DNA from: an uncultured Chloroflexota bacterium | GTDB lineage: Bacteria; Chloroflexota; Dehalococcoidia; UBA2979 | DNA: 7,405 nt | NCBI GenBank assembly: GCA_902827055.1 | Contig: CADEHD010000101.1 | Coordinates: 1 to 7,405 of the forward strand | Direction of reading: 5' to 3' | In this document: positions 4,842 through 7,405 of the stretch, one piece after another | How the letters are laid out: each line of letters starts with the position of its first letter | Numbering within the stretch: the first letter of the stretch is position 1 | Program-made: the position numbers and the translations under genes | The notes under the pieces: model-generated | Database searches by the model: none | The model's input: only the letters and a program-made list of their open reading frames with translations | What the model was told of the DNA's origin: nothing

Positions 4842-5246
4842 ATGACACCGCTGCGAATCGAACTCTTGTGGCTCGAGGGCTGTCCGAGTCACGAGACCGC
4901 CGAAACGATGCTGCGGAGGGTCCTCGAGGAGGCGGGAGTCGAGGCCGCGATCGAACGCATTCAAGTCGAGAGCGAGGATGCCGGTATCGCCGTGTGCTTC
5001 CCGGGCTCGCCCACGATCCGCGTCAATGGGCAGGACGTAGAGCCGGGCTGGCAGCCGTGTGACGACTGCACGCCCCGTTGCCGCGTGTATTCGACCGCTC
5101 TTGGCCTCCAACCGTTGCCCGAGCGTCGCTGGATCTACGACGCCGTGCGTTCCGCGTCGGGTCGGGACGTGAACGTACCCGACCAGCTACTACATGACGT
5201 CGTTGTTCGTGTAGGATCGAGCGGTCCCGGCCTCTGTCGGGCTTGA
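4842..5246 (+). CDS. Small thioredoxin-fold protein of metal-resistance clusters
   Basis: A 134-residue cytoplasmic protein with a thioredoxin-like fold. ATG 4842 follows AGGGGAG at good spacing. Strand 1 (RIELLWLEGCPSHETAETML, 5-24) carries Cys14 in a C-P-S-H motif where thioredoxins have C-x-x-C. GSPTIRVNG (55-63) supplies the expected cis-proline, Pro57. Three further cysteines cluster at 73, 76 and 80 (PCDDCTPRC), a possible metal site. Similar small proteins are often annotated as thioredoxin-family or, loosely, alkylmercury lyase-like, and occur in mercury/copper islands. I see no basis for naming a reaction. Residues from about 105 onward look unlike the fold and run through the operator-like sequence at 5188-5214, so the tail may be under little constraint. 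The stop overlaps an alternative TTG (5243) of the next gene. Confidence 0.7.
   Translation: MTPLRIELLWLEGCPSHETAETMLRRVLEEAGVEAAIERIQVESEDAGIAVCFPGSPTIRVNGQDVEPGWQPCDDCTPRCRVYSTALGLQPLPERRWIYDAVRSASGRDVNVPDQLLHDVVVRVGSSGPGLCRA
5188..5217 (+). promoter_or_regulatory. Second operator-like site and candidate promoter for the 5258-7405 genes
   Basis: TACTAC (5188-5193), five bases, GTCGT (5199-5203) repeats the core of the dyad at 3518-3538 exactly. CTACATGA (5190-5197) also forms an inverted repeat with TCGTGTAG (5207-5214), 7 of 8 pairs. ACTACA (5189-5194), 17 bases, TAGGAT (5212-5217) could be weak -35/-10 boxes placing a transcript start near 5224, ahead of ATG 5258. The site lies inside the end of the thioredoxin-like gene. 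Repressor binding is inferred. Confidence 0.4.
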
Positions 5247-5257
5247 CTCGAGGGCCC

Positions 5258-5665
5258 ATGACCGCGACCAGTCCGGCGCTCGGCACTCCTGAACAGCGAA
5301 GCATCGCCGTGCGGGTCCGCGTCGCCCTCGCCGGAACCGTGGGAACCATCTCCGGAATCGCGCCGCACGTTCTGCACCATGTGGGGCCACTTGCGGGTGC
5401 CGCGATTGTGACCGGTCTCACGGGGACAGCCTTGTTCGGCGCGCTGGGCCTGCTGCTGATGATCCCGTCGCTGTTGCGGCTGAGACGCCGATTCGACACC
5501 TGGGCCGCGCCAGGTGTCGCGCTGCTGGTGTTCGCCACGTTGTTCACTGTCTCCACCGTGTGGATCGGCCCCGCGATCCGCGGTGAAGAGCCGACGCCTG
5601 GCGCGCACTCACCAGACCACCCGGAGCACGGCACCGCTGACGGGTCGGGCGCCGCGTCACCCTGA
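5258..5665 (+). CDS. Small membrane protein of unknown function, HVLHHVG motif
   Basis: A 135-residue protein with about three hydrophobic segments: 22-36, 45-69 and 84-106. The first loop reads IAPHVLHHVGPLAGAA, with His37, His40 and His41 beside the membrane. The C-terminal tail (109-135) is hydrophilic, with more histidines (HSPDHPEHG). Similar short proteins seem familiar from heavy-metal resistance regions, but I cannot name the family or its activity. The membrane-edge histidines suggest metal contact (inference). ATG 5258 has GAGGG only 3 bases upstream. TTG 5243, overlapping the previous stop codon, is the alternative and would add five residues. It is the first gene after the operator-like site at 5188-5217 and is probably co-transcribed with the YHS, DoxX and ATPase genes. 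Confidence 0.7.
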   Translation: MTATSPALGTPEQRSIAVRVRVALAGTVGTISGIAPHVLHHVGPLAGAAIVTGLTGTALFGALGLLLMIPSLLRLRRRFDTWAAPGVALLVFATLFTVSTVWIGPAIRGEEPTPGAHSPDHPEHGTADGSGAASP

Positions 5666-5712
5666 TTGAGGCTGGCAGACAACACTTGGGCTATTCAGTA
5701 CAGGAGGACGAG

Positions 5713-5856
5713 ATGGAGAAGGATCCGGTTTGCGGCATGCAGGTCGATCCGAAGACGGCGTTGAGCGCGGTCCACGACGGAAAGACCTACTACTTCTGCA
5801 GCGCGGGCTGTCAAACGCAGTTCGAGGCGAACCCGAGTCAGTTCGTGGCCAAATGA
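5713..5856 (+). CDS. YHS-domain metal-binding miniprotein
   Basis: A 47-residue protein consisting of one YHS domain. AGGAGG lies 5 bases before ATG 5713. The signature is intact: DPVCGMQV with Cys7, then DGKTYYFCSAGCQTQF with Cys29 and Cys33, giving three cysteines in the usual C-G-M and Y-F-C-x3-C arrangement. YHS domains occur alone, or fused to copper, silver or mercury transport ATPases and multicopper proteins, and are taken to bind soft metals such as Cu(I). A stand-alone copy ahead of a metal ATPase suggests a cytoplasmic metal carrier or scavenger (inference). It sits 47 bases after the membrane-protein gene and 10 bases before the DoxX gene, so it belongs to the same transcript. Confidence 0.9.
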   Translation: MEKDPVCGMQVDPKTALSAVHDGKTYYFCSAGCQTQFEANPSQFVAK

Positions 5857-5866
5857 GGTTCCAGAC

Positions 5867-6541
5867 GTGGCCGCGGGAGCCACGTTGACCGACCGATCTT
5901 CGTTGTGGCGATTCGAGGCGGGGGCGTGGCTCTTTCTCCGCCTCGTGCTGGGCGTGGCGTGGGTGCGCGCCGGCTGGGAGAAGCTCGGGGAACCGGGCTG
6001 GACAGGGGCGCCACAGGGTAAGGCGATTGCCGGGTTCCTTCAGGGTGCGATCGCGAAGTCGACCGAAGGGCCGCATCCCGAGGTGCCCCACTGGTACCAC
6101 ACGCTCGTGCAGGACCTGTTTCTGCCGAATGCGACGGTGCTGGGGCCGCTCGTCACCTACGGCGAAATCCTCGTGGGTATCGCGCTGATTATTGGGCTGG
6201 CAACGCGCTTCGCAGCCCTGGCGGGGCTCACGATGAACCTCGCCTTCCTCTGGGCGGGGACGACGTCGACCAATCCACCGATGCTGCTTCTCGGGCTAGC
6301 GCTCGTGTTCTTTGGGCATCACGCGGGGCGCTTCGGCGTCGACGGGCGGGCGATTCCCTGGGTGAGCGCACGGCTGCCAGCGCAGTTGACGCGCCTCGGA
6401 AGCGAGGTGCTCTTCGTGCTCGCGGTCGCCGCGGGCTCGGGGCTCGCGCTTGCGGCTGCGGACGCCGAGACGTGGGCGGCGATGGCAGCGCTGGCGTTGA
6501 TCGTCACCGTCGGAGCGACGTGGCGCCACAACCCGGAATAG
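5867..6541 (+). CDS. DoxX/DoxD-family membrane protein
   Basis: A 224-residue protein with four or more membrane segments: 20-36, 91-111, 113-131, 137-151 and 180-217. GTG 5867 has GAGG 8 bases upstream. Family marks are LRLVLGVAWVRAGWEKL (24-40), YGEILVGIALIIGLATR (98-114), a TTSTNPP loop (132-138), and HHAGRFGVDG (151-160). DoxD is known as the large subunit of thiosulfate:quinone oxidoreductase, and other DoxX proteins take part in redox-linked membrane complexes. Here there is no DoxA partner, so that specific activity is not supported. A long extracytoplasmic loop (about 41-90) contains His70, His75, His78 and Trp77. Placed between YHS and metal-ATPase genes, it may support thiol/redox balance during metal stress (inference). 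Confidence 0.85.
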   Translation: MAAGATLTDRSSLWRFEAGAWLFLRLVLGVAWVRAGWEKLGEPGWTGAPQGKAIAGFLQGAIAKSTEGPHPEVPHWYHTLVQDLFLPNATVLGPLVTYGEILVGIALIIGLATRFAALAGLTMNLAFLWAGTTSTNPPMLLLGLALVFFGHHAGRFGVDGRAIPWVSARLPAQLTRLGSEVLFVLAVAAGSGLALAAADAETWAAMAALALIVTVGATWRHNPE

Positions 6542-6604
6542 GAACGTCCGCACCGTGTCGGGCCGTGTCGACCTCGAGGGACAGGACGATAGGAGGACGC
6601 AACC

Positions 6605-7405
6605 GTGGGGGGCCCTGAGCTAGCGGTCACGGTCGGCGGCGTACTGCTCGCCCTCATGCTCGCGTGGTACTTCTTCGGGCCGAAGGAAGGACAGCGCGCC
6701 GAGCTGAAGCGCGGCGTCCAGGAGATAGAAGTCACGATCAAGGGCGGCTATTCACCTGACCTGATCCGCGTCACCGAAGGCGTCCCCGTCCGCCTGATCT
6801 TCGACCGGCAGGAGAACAGCGACTGCACATCGCGCGTCGTCTTTCCCGACCTCGGCGTGAGCCGGTCTCTCGCCGCCTTCGCGAAGACCACGCTCGAGTT
6901 CACACCGGACCGGGCGGGCGAGTTCGGATTCGCGTGTGGGATGAACATGATCCACGGCACGCTGCTGGTCGAGACGCCCGACGCGGTCACGCCAGTAGTC
7001 ACTGAGCCAGCCGCTGCCGCGACCACTACTGGCGATTCCCAGGCACACATGCACGGCGAGTTTCAGCACGAAGTGGCGGCCGCCGTCGGCGTCGGCCCTC
7101 GGCATGCGGTGAATGAGCCCACCCAGGCGGAGTTCGCAATCCTCGGTGGCGGCGTGAACTGCCCGACGTGCGTTCGCACCATCGAGCGCCGAGTGGGCGA
7201 GCTCCCCGGCATCGACGCCGTTCGCGTCAATTTCGTCGCCGAGCGCGTCACCGTGGACTACCTCCCCGCTGCCGTCAGCCTTGATGCGATCGAGGGTGCG
7301 ATCACCGCCACCGGGTATCGCGTCGAGCGGCGTGTCGCGCCGGGGACGGATCGCACGGAAGACGCCGAAGCGGCCGCTCGCCGCGCGGAGGTGCAGGACC
7401 TGACG
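6605..7405 (+). CDS. Cupredoxin-HMA N-terminal part of a probable P1B-type metal ATPase (3' end cut by window)
   Basis: The frame opens at GTG 6605, 8 bases after AGGAGG (6591-6596), and is still open at base 7405; 267 residues are visible. A membrane anchor spans 6-24. A cupredoxin-like domain follows at about 40-124. Its ligand cluster is FACGMNMIHG (Cys111, Met113, Met115, His117), with Cys74 (NSDCTSRVVF) where a His is usual. A flexible linker (126-175) holds an HMHGEFQHE patch (His148, Met149, His150, His155). An HMA domain lies at about 176-244, with C-x-x-C at Cys186/Cys189 (GVNCPTCVRT) and a typical end (AIEGAITATGYRVE-like). The segment AARRAEVQDLT resembles the lead-in to the first membrane helix of copper ATPases; the ATPase core itself lies outside the window, so export is inferred. 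Loading of metal from cupredoxin to HMA is a possible role. Confidence 0.82.
   Translation, partial: MGGPELAVTVGGVLLALMLAWYFFGPKEGQRAELKRGVQEIEVTIKGGYSPDLIRVTEGVPVRLIFDRQENSDCTSRVVFPDLGVSRSLAAFAKTTLEFTPDRAGEFGFACGMNMIHGTLLVETPDAVTPVVTEPAAAATTTGDSQAHMHGEFQHEVAAAVGVGPRHAVNEPTQAEFAILGGGVNCPTCVRTIERRVGELPGIDAVRVNFVAERVTVDYLPAAVSLDAIEGAITATGYRVERRVAPGTDRTEDAEAAARRAEVQDLT
6990..7034. repeat. Perfect 10-bp inverted repeat inside the ATPase linker
   Basis: CGCCAGTAGT (6990-6999) pairs perfectly with ACTACTGGCG (7025-7034) around a 25-base loop. It encodes part of the low-complexity linker between the cupredoxin and HMA domains (TPVVTEPAAAATTTG). It contains the AGTAGT/ACTACT half-motif also found in the two operator-like sites, but with wider spacing. 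It may be an mRNA hairpin or chance. Confidence 0.4.

Noticed and set aside
1024..5204. ATGACGTCGTT shared by 1024-1034 and the operator-like site at 5194-5204
   Set aside because: The first copy is the coding sequence for Asp-Asp-Val-Val just before the copper ligand His174 and has no dyad around it, so it is taken as coincidence.
5023..5685. Minus-strand open frame of 220 codons
   Set aside because: Shadow of the thioredoxin-like and membrane-protein genes; its translation is Arg/Pro/Ser-rich with no domain.
5666..5712. TTGAGG and TATTCA as a promoter for the YHS gene
   Set aside because: The spacing between the boxes is 20 bases, too long for a convincing promoter, and the gene fits into the surrounding transcript.

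Overview
The window is a GC-rich bacterial stretch that reads as one metal-handling region, most simply copper. High GC, frequent GTG/TTG starts (six of the ten complete or 5'-complete large genes with a clear start) and a CmtR-type regulator fit an actinomycete-like genome, but Acidobacteriota or another high-GC phylum is not excluded. No rRNA, tRNA, CRISPR array or mobile element was seen.

Left part (1-1187): a divergent pair. On the minus strand is an ArsR/SmtB repressor with the cysteine pattern of the Cd/Pb sensor CmtR, cut by the window edge. On the plus strand is a membrane-anchored SHOCT-cupredoxin protein with a duplicated Trp/Gly/Met-rich linker. A dyad lies between them. A gap of about 560 bases follows (1188-1744); it holds hairpin-forming sequence but no convincing gene.

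Middle part (1745-3475): an exported protein of unknown function (plus strand) meets an atypical IscA/HesB-like protein (minus strand), their stop codons sharing one CTAG. Next on the minus strand is a cupredoxin lipoprotein with a Met/Gly-rich insertion.

Right part (3577-7405): all plus strand. A BlaI/CopY-type repressor overlaps a BlaR1-like M56 membrane metalloprotease that lacks a penicillin-binding sensor domain. Then come a thioredoxin-fold protein, a small conserved-looking membrane protein, a 47-residue YHS protein, a DoxX/DoxD-family membrane protein, and the N-terminal part of what is probably a P1B-type metal ATPase. That protein carries a cupredoxin-like domain fused ahead of an HMA domain and is cut by the right edge.

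How it may work (inference): the M56 protease could sense periplasmic metal through a His/Glu/Met loop and inactivate the BlaI-type repressor. That would release a dyad in front of the cupredoxin lipoprotein and a matching site in front of the membrane-protein/YHS/DoxX/ATPase genes. Three separate cupredoxin domains, the YHS protein and the HMA domain all fit capture and export of soft metal. The most unusual points are the BlaI-M56 pair re-used outside beta-lactam sensing, the shared operator motif, the cupredoxin-HMA fusion, and the altered cysteines of the IscA-like protein.
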